From: Flavobacteriaceae bacterium
Lineage (GTDB): Bacteria; Bacteroidota; Bacteroidia; Flavobacteriales; Flavobacteriaceae
Direction of reading: 5' to 3'
NCBI GenBank assembly: GCA_020435885.1
Contig: JAGQYU010000172.1
Coordinates: 1-20,674, forward strand
DNA: 20,674 nt
Part shown: piece by piece, positions 1-7,967 of the stretch
How the letters are laid out: each line of letters starts with the position of its first letter
Numbering within the stretch: position 1 is the stretch's first letter
Notes under the pieces: model-generated
What the model saw: only the letters and a program-made list of their open reading frames with translations
The model's database searches: none
Told to the model about the DNA's origin: nothing
Position numbers and translations under genes: made by a program

Positions 1-334
1 TTTTTAAAAGAAAATCAAAATTTCCTGAAACCTGGTAACATTCCATAACTTCCGGAAAACTATTTACTTGGGTTAAAAAACTTTGCAGATATTTTCTGGT
101 ATGGCCTTTTAATTTTACACCTATAAAAATGGTTTGTTTTAACCCTATTTTCCGTTCATCAAGCAAAGCCACATATTTATTGATGTACCCTTCTTTTTCC
201 AACTTGCGTATTCTTTCAAAAACCGGTGTTGGTGATAGGTTAAGTTGTTCTGCTAACTTCTTTGTGGTTATTCGGCAATCATTTTGTAAGGTCTCTAAAA
301 TTTTTATATCAATTTTATCTAGTTTGTGTTTCAT
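1..334 (-). CDS. Lrp/AsnC-family transcriptional regulator (partial, runs off left edge)
   Basis: The minus strand is open from an ATG at 334 to the window edge, giving 111 residues without a stop; the C-terminal part is missing. It begins MKHKLDKIDIKILETLQND, the classic start of an AsnC/Lrp winged-helix domain. The recognition-helix region reads LSPTPVFERIRKLEKEGYI, followed by the start of the ligand-sensing (RAM) domain (FIGVKLKGH, then FPEVMECYQVSGNFDFLL). Lrp-type proteins are amino-acid-responsive DNA-binding proteins that often regulate the neighbouring divergent operon. Here that operon degrades phenylalanine and tyrosine, so this is probably its local regulator; that role is inferred. 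A palindrome at 372-388, 38 bp upstream of the start, may be its own operator. The family assignment is secure; the effector is unknown. Confidence 0.9.
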   Translation of the reverse strand, partial: MKHKLDKIDIKILETLQNDCRITTKKLAEQLNLSPTPVFERIRKLEKEGYINKYVALLDERKIGLKQTIFIGVKLKGHTRKYLQSFLTQVNSFPEVMECYQVSGNFDFLLK

Positions 335-371
335 TATAGAAAAATATTTTAATCAGGATATTATTATATTC

Positions 372-388
372 ATTTTGTAAGACAAAAT
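372..388. promoter_or_regulatory. Candidate Lrp-type operator palindrome
   Basis: ATTTTGT-AAG-ACAAAAT is a perfect 7-bp inverted repeat around a 3-bp centre. It lies between the divergent lrp-like gene (start at 334) and the aminotransferase gene (start at 522). Its size and AT-rich arms resemble sites bound by Lrp/AsnC dimers. It is close enough to the regulator gene to give autoregulation. The link to this regulator is inferred from position only. Confidence 0.5.
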
Positions 389-473
389 CACTGTAAAAAT
401 ATTATTAAATAGATAAATTCTCTAAAAAATAAAACTTTTTAATAGGTAACGAACATGCAACACCTTGATTTCT

Positions 474-481
474 TAAATTTG
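474..481 (+). promoter_or_regulatory. Candidate -7 promoter element for the Phe/Tyr catabolic operon
   Basis: TAAATTTG matches the Bacteroidota -7 consensus TAnnTTTG and lies 40 bp before the aminotransferase ATG, giving a predicted leader of roughly 35 nt. No convincing TTG-type -33 element is seen at the usual spacing. An imperfect inverted repeat (TTTG, TTTATAAA, G, CAAA at 478-494) overlaps the predicted start of transcription and could be a second regulator contact. Confidence 0.4.
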
Positions 482-521
482 TTTATAAAGCAAAAAAGTG
501 CTTTGATCTTAAATTTTAATC

Positions 522-1646
522 ATGAAAACTATAACTAAGAATATTACTTCACTCTTTAAACCTTATTTAACTGTAAAAAATAGTTATAAAGGTGGTAAGG
601 GTGTCATCTCTAAATTCGAAGGACAAAAAGTTTATAAGCTTTCTTCTAACGAAAACCCTATCGGAACATCGCCTTTGGCTATTGAAGCCATAAAAAATGC
701 AACCAAAGATCTATATTTTTATCCAGATACAACTGATATCAGACTAAGAGAAGCTTTAGAAGTTTATTATGATCATCAGCTAAATAAAGAGCAATTTGTT
801 TGTGCCGCCGGAGGTTCCGAATTGATCGATTTAATTATTAGAGCTTTTGTAAAAGAAGGTGAAGAAGTAATTGTTTCCACGCCTTGTTTTGTACCTTATA
901 AAATGTTTTCTAAATGGTCTGGGGCTGAAGTAATTAATGTTCCGTTAAGCGAAACTGATTACAGCTTACAGGTTGAAGGCATTATAAATGCTGTTACTGA
1001 AAAAACCCGAATCATATTTTTAACCAGCCCAAATAATCCAACGGGTTCATATATCAAAAAAAGGGAATTTGAATCACTTTTAAAACAGTTGCCTCCACAC
1101 ATTTTAGTTGTATTTGATGAGGTCTACTGGCACTTTGCTGAGGCAGAAGATTATACCACTGCTTTGCCTTATATTGCTGAATACAATAATATTATAGCAA
1201 TTAACAGCTTTTCAAAAACGTACGGATTAGCCTCATTGCGAATAGGTTACGCATATACAAATGAAACTGTAGCTGCCTATTTACGCCAAATCTGTAAACC
1301 GTTTTTAATTACGAAATTATCTCTTGAAGGAACCATAGCGTCATTAAAGGATGATGAATTCATCAATAAAACAATTCAAACTATTCAAACAGAAAGGAAA
1401 TTTTTGGAAGAACAATATACTTTGTTAGGCATTCAGTTCTACCCTACGCAAGCAAATTTCTTTTTGATCAACCCTCCTATTCCATCGACCGAATTTGTTG
1501 AATTTTTAGCCAACGAAGGGATTGCGGTAAGACCGGTCGACAATTTTGGTGCTCAAGGAATGGTACGTATCTCCATCGGAAATCGAGAAGCCAATGAAGC
1601 CTTGATTGTGGCTTTAAAAAAATTAGTAGCTACCATTACTAATTAA
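522..1646 (+). CDS. HisC-like PLP-dependent aminotransferase, probable aromatic amino acid aminotransferase
   Basis: This 374-residue fold-type I aminotransferase is of the histidinol-phosphate aminotransferase kind. Visible motifs are LSSNENPIGTSP at residues 40-51, GGSELIDLI near 97-105, SPNNPTG at 169-175, the PLP-contacting Asp199 in VVFDE, and the Schiff-base Lys232 in NSFSKTYG. Length is normal for the family. It is the first gene of the phenylalanine/tyrosine catabolic operon and no histidine biosynthesis gene is nearby. The likely job is therefore transamination of tyrosine (and phenylalanine) to 4-hydroxyphenylpyruvate, the substrate of the HPPD two genes downstream. HisC-family enzymes are known to accept aromatic amino acids; the exact substrate here is inferred from context. 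The ATG at 522 leaves a 187-bp divergent promoter region. Confidence 0.85.
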   Translation: MKTITKNITSLFKPYLTVKNSYKGGKGVISKFEGQKVYKLSSNENPIGTSPLAIEAIKNATKDLYFYPDTTDIRLREALEVYYDHQLNKEQFVCAAGGSELIDLIIRAFVKEGEEVIVSTPCFVPYKMFSKWSGAEVINVPLSETDYSLQVEGIINAVTEKTRIIFLTSPNNPTGSYIKKREFESLLKQLPPHILVVFDEVYWHFAEAEDYTTALPYIAEYNNIIAINSFSKTYGLASLRIGYAYTNETVAAYLRQICKPFLITKLSLEGTIASLKDDEFINKTIQTIQTERKFLEEQYTLLGIQFYPTQANFFLINPPIPSTEFVEFLANEGIAVRPVDNFGAQGMVRISIGNREANEALIVALKKLVATITN

Positions 1647-1683
1647 TCTTAAACTTAAAAAACTAAACTAAAGGAATCAATTT

Positions 1684-2844
1684 ATGGGTATTTATCACAG
1701 ATTAGGAACTATTCCTCATAAAAGACATACGGTTTTTGAAAACCCAAAGGGTGGCTTGTATCAGGAAGAATTGTTTGGAACCGCAGGTTTTTCAGGAATT
1801 TCTTCTTTGTTGTATCATATCAATCCGCCTACGGTAGTTAATGAACTTAGGAAAATAAGTTCTGTTTCTCCTAAAATTGCCGTTGAAAAAAATATGAAAG
1901 CTTTGAGCTTTAAAGGTTTTTCCATAAAACCTGAAAATGATTTTTTAGATAGTAGAAAAACACTATTTGTAAATAACGATTTGCATATAGGGTTAGCCGC
2001 TCCAAAAGCTTTCTCAGAAGATTATTTCTATAAAAATGCTGATGCTGATGAAATGTTGTTCATTCATAAAGGGAGCGGAACTTTAAAAACTTGTTACGGT
2101 TCTATTCCTTTTAAATATGGTGATTATATCATCATCCCAAAAGGAATCATTTATCAAATAGTATTTGATACAGAAGATAACAGATTGTTATATGTAGAGT
2201 CATTCGAACCCATTGTAACACCCAAGCGTTACAGAAACAATTTTGGACAATTATTAGAACATTCACCTTTTTGCGAAAGAGATTTCAGATTACCTGAAAA
2301 TTTGGAAACTTTTGACGAAAAAGGCAATTTTTTAATTAAGATAAAAAAACAAGGCGTTCTTTGGGAGTATGAATACGCGAACCATCCTTTTGACGTAGTT
2401 GGGTGGGATGGTTATCACTATCCTTTTGCATTTTCAATTCACGATTTTGAGCCTATAACCGGAAGAATCCACATGCCTCCTCCAATTCATCAAACTTGGG
2501 AATCAGCAGGGTTTGTGGTATGTAGTTTTGTGCCGCGTATGTATGACTATCATCCAAAGTCAATTCCTGCACCTTATCATCATTCCAATATAGATTCTGA
2601 TGAACTCCTCTATTATGTTGATGGTGATTTTATGAGTAGAAATAACGTTGAAAAAGGGCAAATTACACTACACCCCGGTGGCATTCCACATGGCCCTCAC
2701 CCTGGAACTATAGAAAAAAGCATCGGAAAAAAATCTACAGAAGAACTGGCAGTAATGATAGACCCTTTTAGGCCACTTTCAATTACGGAAGAAGCAATGA
2801 AACTTCAGATAGAAGACTATTATAAATCATGGAAAACTAACTAA
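1684..2844 (+). CDS. hmgA: Homogentisate 1,2-dioxygenase
   Basis: This 386-residue cytoplasmic non-haem iron enzyme opens the ring of homogentisate to give maleylacetoacetate. It begins MGIYHRLGTIPHKRH, typical of the bacterial short form. The iron-binding region is visible as YHHSNIDSDELLYYVDGD (His300 and Glu307 the likely ligands) and HPGGIPHGPHPG (His336 the likely third ligand). The cupin-like core lies around 120-180 (EMLFIHKGSG, FKYGDYIIIPKG). The gene follows the aminotransferase by 37 bp and precedes the HPPD gene by 7 bp, fitting one transcript. It is about 50 residues shorter than the animal and proteobacterial enzymes (about 440), as usual for this subgroup. Assignment is firm from ligand motifs and operon context. 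Confidence 0.95.
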   Translation: MGIYHRLGTIPHKRHTVFENPKGGLYQEELFGTAGFSGISSLLYHINPPTVVNELRKISSVSPKIAVEKNMKALSFKGFSIKPENDFLDSRKTLFVNNDLHIGLAAPKAFSEDYFYKNADADEMLFIHKGSGTLKTCYGSIPFKYGDYIIIPKGIIYQIVFDTEDNRLLYVESFEPIVTPKRYRNNFGQLLEHSPFCERDFRLPENLETFDEKGNFLIKIKKQGVLWEYEYANHPFDVVGWDGYHYPFAFSIHDFEPITGRIHMPPPIHQTWESAGFVVCSFVPRMYDYHPKSIPAPYHHSNIDSDELLYYVDGDFMSRNNVEKGQITLHPGGIPHGPHPGTIEKSIGKKSTEELAVMIDPFRPLSITEEAMKLQIEDYYKSWKTN

Positions 2845-2851
2845 AATAACT

Positions 2852-4018
2852 ATGGCAGCAGAAATAAAAAACTTAAAAGATTTACAAAATACCGAATATT
2901 CTTTGAACAAATTGTTTGATGAAGCCGAGGACTTTTTACCATTATTGGGAACTGATTATGTAGAGTTATACGTTGGTAATGCCAAACAAAGTGCACATTT
3001 TTATAAAACTGCATTTGGGTTCCAATCTGAAGCTTATGCCGGGCTAGAAACCGGCATGAAAGATAAAGTATCTTATGTGCTGAAGCAAGATAAGATACGA
3101 TTGGTATTGACAACTCCTTTGCAAGAAGGTGGAAAAATCAATGAGCATTTGAGTAAGCATGGCGATGGTGTAAAAGTTGTAGCCCTATGGGTAGAAGATG
3201 CTACAAAAGCATGGGAAGAAACAACTAAGAGAGGTGCTAAATCATTTATGGAACCAACCAAAGAAGAGGATGGTGAAAATAGTTATGTGGTACGTTCCGG
3301 TATTCATACCTATGGAGAAACTGTCCATATTTTTGTAGAAAGAAAAAATTACACAGGTGTATTTCTACCAAATTACAAAAAGTGGGAGTCACACTATAAT
3401 CCAAAACCAGTGGGATTGAAATATATCGATCATATGGTAGGAAATGTCGGCTGGGATGAAATGAACAAATGGTGTGAATTCTACGCCAACGTAATGGGCT
3501 TTGCTCAAATAGTTTCGTTTGATGATAAAGACATTTCAACTGATTATACGGCTTTGATGAGTAAAGTTATGTCTAATGGTAACGGAAGAATTAAATTCCC
3601 TATCAATGAGCCCGCCGAAGGTAAAAAGAAATCACAAATAGAAGAGTATATCGATTTTTATAATGGTCCTGGTGTTCAGCACATAGCAGTTGCAACAAAT
3701 GATATTGTACACACAGTTTCTGAAATGCGCAATAGAGGTGTAGAGTTTTTATATGTTCCTGAAAATTATTATGATGACCTATTGGAACGTGTTGGCAATA
3801 TTGATGAAGATGTAGAATTATTAAAAAAGCACGGTATCTTAATTGATCGTGATGATGAAGGGTATCTTCTTCAATTATTTACAAAACCGGTGGTTGACAG
3901 GCCTACCATGTTTTTTGAAATCATACAACGTAAAGGGGCAAAATCATTTGGAAAAGGTAACTTTAAAGCACTTTTTGAAGCTATAGAACGTGAACAGGAA
4001 AACAGAGGCACTTTATAA
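2852..4018 (+). CDS. hppD: 4-hydroxyphenylpyruvate dioxygenase
   Basis: This 388-residue two-domain enzyme of the vicinal oxygen chelate superfamily converts 4-hydroxyphenylpyruvate to homogentisate with O2. The N-terminal domain starts at about residue 33 (LGTDYVELYVGNAKQSAHFY). The catalytic C-terminal half carries the facial triad: His194 in YIDHMVGN, His277 in GPGVQHIAVATNDI and Glu356 in PTMFFEIIQRKG. Length is usual for the family. The start codon lies 7 bp after the hmgA stop, and the phenylalanine hydroxylase gene follows by 12 bp. The operon thus places production and use of homogentisate side by side. Confidence 0.96.
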   Translation: MAAEIKNLKDLQNTEYSLNKLFDEAEDFLPLLGTDYVELYVGNAKQSAHFYKTAFGFQSEAYAGLETGMKDKVSYVLKQDKIRLVLTTPLQEGGKINEHLSKHGDGVKVVALWVEDATKAWEETTKRGAKSFMEPTKEEDGENSYVVRSGIHTYGETVHIFVERKNYTGVFLPNYKKWESHYNPKPVGLKYIDHMVGNVGWDEMNKWCEFYANVMGFAQIVSFDDKDISTDYTALMSKVMSNGNGRIKFPINEPAEGKKKSQIEEYIDFYNGPGVQHIAVATNDIVHTVSEMRNRGVEFLYVPENYYDDLLERVGNIDEDVELLKKHGILIDRDDEGYLLQLFTKPVVDRPTMFFEIIQRKGAKSFGKGNFKALFEAIEREQENRGTL

Positions 4019-4030
4019 ATGTAAGCATCA

Positions 4031-5782
4031 TTGAAATCGACATATCAAATAGAACTAAATGAAGTAACCAAAAGGTTACCAAAACACTTATTAAAATTTG
4101 TAGTTAAACAGCCGTATGATGAATATACAGCTCAAAATCAAGCAGTTTGGCGTTATGTGATGCGGTTGAATGTAGATTATTTACAAAATGTGGCGCACAG
4201 CTATTATCTGGACGGACTTGATAAAACGGGAATTTCTATAGACTCCATCCCTAAAATGGAGGGAATGAACCGTATCTTAAAAGAAATCGGTTGGGCGGCG
4301 GTTGCCGTTGACGGTTTTATTCCACCAAATGCCTTTATGGAATTTCAAGCCTACAATGTATTGGTAATTGCTTCCGATATCAGAACGTTGGAACATATTG
4401 AATATACTCCGGCTCCGGATATCATCCACGAAGCGGCTGGACATGCGCCTATTATTGCCAATCCTGAATATGCCGAATATTTACGACGTTTTGGTGAAAT
4501 TGGCAGTAAAGCCATTTCTTCTGAAAAAGATTATGAAATGTACGAAGCTGTTCGGCATTTATCCATCATAAAAGAAGATCCGAATACACCCGAGGAAGAT
4601 ATTGTAAAAGCTACTGAAAAAGTTAATGAACTTCAAAATGAAGTGGGAGAACTTTCTGAAATGGCTCAAATCAGAAACTTACATTGGTGGACAGTAGAAT
4701 ACGGTTTAATTGGTGAACTTGATAACCCTAAAATCTACGGAGCAGGATTGCTTTCTTCTATTGGCGAAAGTAAATCATGCTTAGAAGATACAGTTAAAAA
4801 ACTCCCTTACTCAATTGAAGCTGCTAAAGTAAATTTTGATATTACACAACCTCAACCACAACTATTTGTAACTCCAAATTTTGCACACTTAAGCTATGTG
4901 CTAGAAAAATTTGCCAACACAATGGCTTTGAGAAAAGGCGGTTTAGAAGGTGTTAAAAAACTCATTAGTTCTAAAAATTTAGGAACTATTGAATTGAGTA
5001 CCGGACTTCAAATCTCAGGAATCTTCACTAATGTTATTGAACATCAAAACAAACCAATTTACGTTCAAACTGTTGGTAAAACTGCATTGGCTTCAAGAGA
5101 AAAAGAGTTGATTGGCCATGGTGTACATTACCATTCGGAAGGTTTCGGAAGCCCCATCGGCAAGTTGGAAGGTATCAATTTAGCCATCGAAGATATGTCT
5201 CCAAAAGATTTAGAAATTTACGGAATTTACGAAGGACTAAAGACCGAATTAATCTTTGAAGGAGGTGTAAAAGTTAGCGGTGAAATCATTACGGGCAAAA
5301 GAGATTTACAAGGAAAAATTTTATTGATTTCTTTCAAGAACTGTACAGTAGTTACCTATCAAGATCAAGTTTTATTTAAACCTGAATGGGGTACTTATGA
5401 TATGGCTGTAGGAAAAGAAGTTATTTCAGCATTTTCTGGGCCTGCATCAACTGAATCTTTTGATGATTTTCATGAAGTCCCTAAAGAAAAAACACATAAA
5501 ATTTCATATTCCCAAAATGAGTTAAAACTTCATTCATTATATCAACAAATTAGAGATATTAGAGAATCAAATAAGTTAAACATTTCTAAAATTGAAGGGC
5601 TATTTAACACAGCTTCTAAGGATTATAAAAATGAATGGTTGTTGTTTTTGGAAATTTTTGAACTGGTTCATAAATCAAAAAATGATCTTTCCGAAAAAGT
5701 TCAAAACAAACTCAATCAACTAAAAGAAAATAAAAAATACAATAAACTAATTGAAGATGGCATACGCCTTCTTACTAAATGA
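4031..5782 (+). CDS. Phenylalanine-4-hydroxylase (long Bacteroidota form), TTG start
   Basis: This is a 583-residue aromatic amino acid hydroxylase that makes tyrosine from phenylalanine using tetrahydropterin, Fe(II) and O2. The catalytic domain occupies roughly residues 14-300. Its iron ligands are visible as His133 and His138 in IIHEAAGHAPI and Glu223 in HWWTVEYGL. Single-domain bacterial enzymes are near 300 residues; this one continues for about 280 more, including a lysine/glutamate-rich, probably helical C-terminus (about 495-583). Long forms of this kind are, to my knowledge, common in Bacteroidota, but I cannot assign a function to the extension. A TTG at 4031 is chosen: an in-frame stop lies at 4022-4024, and the first in-frame ATG is codon 44, inside the conserved region WRYVMR. 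It sits 12 bp after hppD. Confidence 0.92.
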   Translation: MKSTYQIELNEVTKRLPKHLLKFVVKQPYDEYTAQNQAVWRYVMRLNVDYLQNVAHSYYLDGLDKTGISIDSIPKMEGMNRILKEIGWAAVAVDGFIPPNAFMEFQAYNVLVIASDIRTLEHIEYTPAPDIIHEAAGHAPIIANPEYAEYLRRFGEIGSKAISSEKDYEMYEAVRHLSIIKEDPNTPEEDIVKATEKVNELQNEVGELSEMAQIRNLHWWTVEYGLIGELDNPKIYGAGLLSSIGESKSCLEDTVKKLPYSIEAAKVNFDITQPQPQLFVTPNFAHLSYVLEKFANTMALRKGGLEGVKKLISSKNLGTIELSTGLQISGIFTNVIEHQNKPIYVQTVGKTALASREKELIGHGVHYHSEGFGSPIGKLEGINLAIEDMSPKDLEIYGIYEGLKTELIFEGGVKVSGEIITGKRDLQGKILLISFKNCTVVTYQDQVLFKPEWGTYDMAVGKEVISAFSGPASTESFDDFHEVPKEKTHKISYSQNELKLHSLYQQIRDIRESNKLNISKIEGLFNTASKDYKNEWLLFLEIFELVHKSKNDLSEKVQNKLNQLKENKKYNKLIEDGIRLLTK

Positions 5783-5788
5783 AAATAA

Positions 5789-7024
5789 ATGAAAACGTGG
5801 TTTCATATTCCTGAAAATTCAGATTTTTCGATATATAATATTCCTTTCGGTATTTTTTCAACTCCAAGTCAATCAAAAAAAGTTGGCGTGGCAATTGGCG
5901 ATTATGTGCTGGATATAAGTAAAGCTTATGATTTAGGCATTTTTAAAAGTATTGATTTCCCTAAATCAGCTTTAGAAGCTGATTATTTGAATGATTTTAT
6001 TTCACTAGGCAAAGAAATTACTACTAAAGTTAGAACAATCATTCAGCAAGAATTATGCAACGAAAATTCGGTTTTAAAGACTAAGAAAGAGGCTTTTATT
6101 CATCAAAGTGAAGTTGAAATGCACCTACCTGTTTTGATCGGCGATTATACTGATTTTTATTCAAGTATAGAACATGCAACCAATGTAGGCAAAATGTTTA
6201 GAGACCCTGAAAATGCTTTATTACCGAACTGGAAACATATTCCTGTTGGTTATCATGGGCGCTCGTCATCCATTATTGTAAGCGGAAAGAACATTCATAG
6301 ACCTAAAGGTCAAGTGTTGAAACCTAACACATCCCAACCCGTGTTTGAACCTTCATCAAGAGTTGATTTCGAACTGGAAATGGGTTATATTATTGGTAAA
6401 AAAACTGAACTTGGCGAATCCGTTACAACTGAAAATGCCGAAGATTATATTTTTGGGAAAGTACTTTTTAATGATTGGTCAGCCAGAGATATTCAAAAGT
6501 GGGAGTATGTACCACTGGGACCCTTTTTGGCAAAAAACTTTGCCTCTTCCATTTCACCATGGGTAGTAACATTGGAAGCCTTAGAACCTTTTAGAGTGGG
6601 AGGTCCAACGCAAGAACCCAACGTATTACCTTACTTAGCATATGATGGGTTGAAAAATTTTGATATAAAATTAGAGGTGTCCATTGCTCCAAAAAATGGC
6701 GATGAAACTGTTATTTGTAAATCCAATTTCAAGTATATGTACTGGAACATGGCGCAACAAATAGCACACCATACCAGTAATGGTTGTAATCTGCGTGTAG
6801 GAGATATGATGGCTTCCGGAACTATTAGTGGTAAAAGTGAAGATTCTTATGGCTCTATGCTTGAATTAGCTTGGGCCGGGAGCAAACCGTTAAAGCTAAA
6901 GAATGGTGAAGAACGTAAATTTATTGAAGATTATGATACCGTAATAATGCGTGGTTATTGTGAAAAGGGTGGTATTAGAGTTGGTTTCGGGGAAGTTAGA
7001 TCGCAATTATTACCATCAAAATAG
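5789..7024 (+). CDS. fahA: Fumarylacetoacetase
   Basis: This 411-residue hydrolase carries out the last step of tyrosine breakdown, splitting fumarylacetoacetate into fumarate and acetoacetate. The N-terminal SH3-like domain (about 1-110) is followed by the FAH catalytic fold. Recognisable active-site residues are Asp122 and His129 in DFYSSIEHATNVG, the segment IPVGYHGRSSSIIVSG, the metal-binding Glu195 and Glu197 in DFELEMGY, and Asp229 in NDWSARDIQ. Length matches the eukaryotic/bacterial FAA family. It starts 6 bp after the hydroxylase stop, so it is translated from the same message. With the four upstream genes it nearly completes the route; the isomerase that should precede this step is not seen. 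Confidence 0.96.
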   Translation: MKTWFHIPENSDFSIYNIPFGIFSTPSQSKKVGVAIGDYVLDISKAYDLGIFKSIDFPKSALEADYLNDFISLGKEITTKVRTIIQQELCNENSVLKTKKEAFIHQSEVEMHLPVLIGDYTDFYSSIEHATNVGKMFRDPENALLPNWKHIPVGYHGRSSSIIVSGKNIHRPKGQVLKPNTSQPVFEPSSRVDFELEMGYIIGKKTELGESVTTENAEDYIFGKVLFNDWSARDIQKWEYVPLGPFLAKNFASSISPWVVTLEALEPFRVGGPTQEPNVLPYLAYDGLKNFDIKLEVSIAPKNGDETVICKSNFKYMYWNMAQQIAHHTSNGCNLRVGDMMASGTISGKSEDSYGSMLELAWAGSKPLKLKNGEERKFIEDYDTVIMRGYCEKGGIRVGFGEVRSQLLPSK

Positions 7025-7028
7025 AACT

Positions 7029-7922
7029 ATGGCTGAATATACTTCAATAGATCCAAATAGTATCTCAACATCGCAATTGCATAGTATTCTATTGACTGCC
7101 ATTGCGCCAAGGCCTATTGCTTTTGCTAGTACTATCAACAAAAACGGAGAAGTTAATTTAAGTCCGTTTAGTTTTTTCAATGTTTTTAGTTCTAATCCGC
7201 CTGTATTAATTTTTTCACCAGCTCGCAGGGTTAGAGATAATACAACTAAACACACTTTACAAAACGCTGAAGAGACTAAAGAAGTGGTCATCAATATTGT
7301 AAACTATCCTATTGTTGAGCAAATGTCTTTAGCTAGTACGGAATACGATAAAGGAGTGAACGAATTTGTTAAATCCGGCTTAACCGAAGTCCCTTCAATA
7401 AAAGTAAAACCGCCAAGAGTAAAAGAATCGCCAGTATCATTTGAATGCGCAGTAGAAAATATTATTCATTTAGGAGATGAAGGTGGTGCCGGAAACTTAG
7501 TCATCTGCAAAGTGGTTTACATCCATATTGACAATTCATTTTTGGATGAAAAAGGAAGTTTGGATACCAAAAAGCTAGATTTGGTGGCAAGATTAGGCGG
7601 AAGCTGGTATACAAGAATTACTGAAGAATCATTATTTGAAATTCCTAAACCTTTGGCTAATAAAGGAATTGGTGTTGATAATTTACCGAAACATATTTCT
7701 AAGACCAATATTTTGACCGGAAACAACATTGGAAGGTTAGGTAATTATGAGACGATTCCTTCTGAAAATGAATTAAAACAAGTAAAGTCCTTGCCGGAGA
7801 TCAAGGCAATTTTAGAATTATCTAATGAAACTATGAAACTTGAAGAACTACATCGTTTTGTTAGACAGCAAATTGAAAGTGATAATTTAGAACTAGCAAT
7901 TAATGTGCTTTTTTGCATATAA
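7029..7922 (+). CDS. Flavin reductase family (split-barrel FMN-binding) protein
   Basis: This 297-residue protein has a flavin-reductase/DIM6-NTAB split-barrel domain over residues 14-210, seen in LTAIAPRPIAFASTINKNG, NLSPFSFFNVFSSNPPVLIF and DNTTKHTLQN. The C-terminal 80 residues are less conserved and include a charged helical tail. The ATG at 7029, 5 bp after the fahA stop, is chosen because the reading frame upstream overlaps fahA. Proteins of this type bind FMN; some reduce flavin for a partner oxygenase. None of the oxygenases in this operon needs reduced flavin, so its role is unclear. It closes the operon and its position suggests a part in aromatic degradation or in disposal of a by-product; that is inference. 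Confidence 0.85.
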   Translation: MAEYTSIDPNSISTSQLHSILLTAIAPRPIAFASTINKNGEVNLSPFSFFNVFSSNPPVLIFSPARRVRDNTTKHTLQNAEETKEVVINIVNYPIVEQMSLASTEYDKGVNEFVKSGLTEVPSIKVKPPRVKESPVSFECAVENIIHLGDEGGAGNLVICKVVYIHIDNSFLDEKGSLDTKKLDLVARLGGSWYTRITEESLFEIPKPLANKGIGVDNLPKHISKTNILTGNNIGRLGNYETIPSENELKQVKSLPEIKAILELSNETMKLEELHRFVRQQIESDNLELAINVLFCI

Positions 7923-7967
7923 AACACCTATCTTTTAAACATTGGTAGTGGATTAAAAGGGTGTTTT
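7921..7967. terminator. Probable bidirectional terminator hairpin between convergent genes
   Basis: AAAACACC (7921-7928) pairs with GGTGTTTT (7960-7967). Inside it CTTTTAA (7932-7938) pairs with TTAAAAG (7953-7959). The result is a 15-bp stem with a 3-nt bulge and a 14-nt loop. It starts at the stop codon of the flavin-reductase gene and reaches into the 3' end of the convergent HD-domain gene, where it can serve both transcripts. T-runs at the ends are short. Confidence 0.55.

Noticed and set aside
129..380. Plus-strand open frame of 83 codons
   Set aside because: It is the shadow of the Lrp/AsnC gene on the other strand, which has clear family motifs.
522..1646. Histidinol-phosphate aminotransferase of histidine biosynthesis
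   Set aside because: No his genes are nearby, and the gene leads a phenylalanine/tyrosine degradation operon, so an aromatic role is more likely despite the HisC-type sequence.
6951..7028. Longer start for the flavin-reductase-family gene using an upstream alternative codon
   Set aside because: It would overlap the end of fahA by 74 bp, and the natural family N-terminus begins at the ATG at 7029.
7029..7922. Flavin reductase as the partner of a two-component monooxygenase
   Set aside because: The oxygenases in the operon are iron enzymes using pterin or keto acid, not reduced flavin, and no flavin monooxygenase gene is present.
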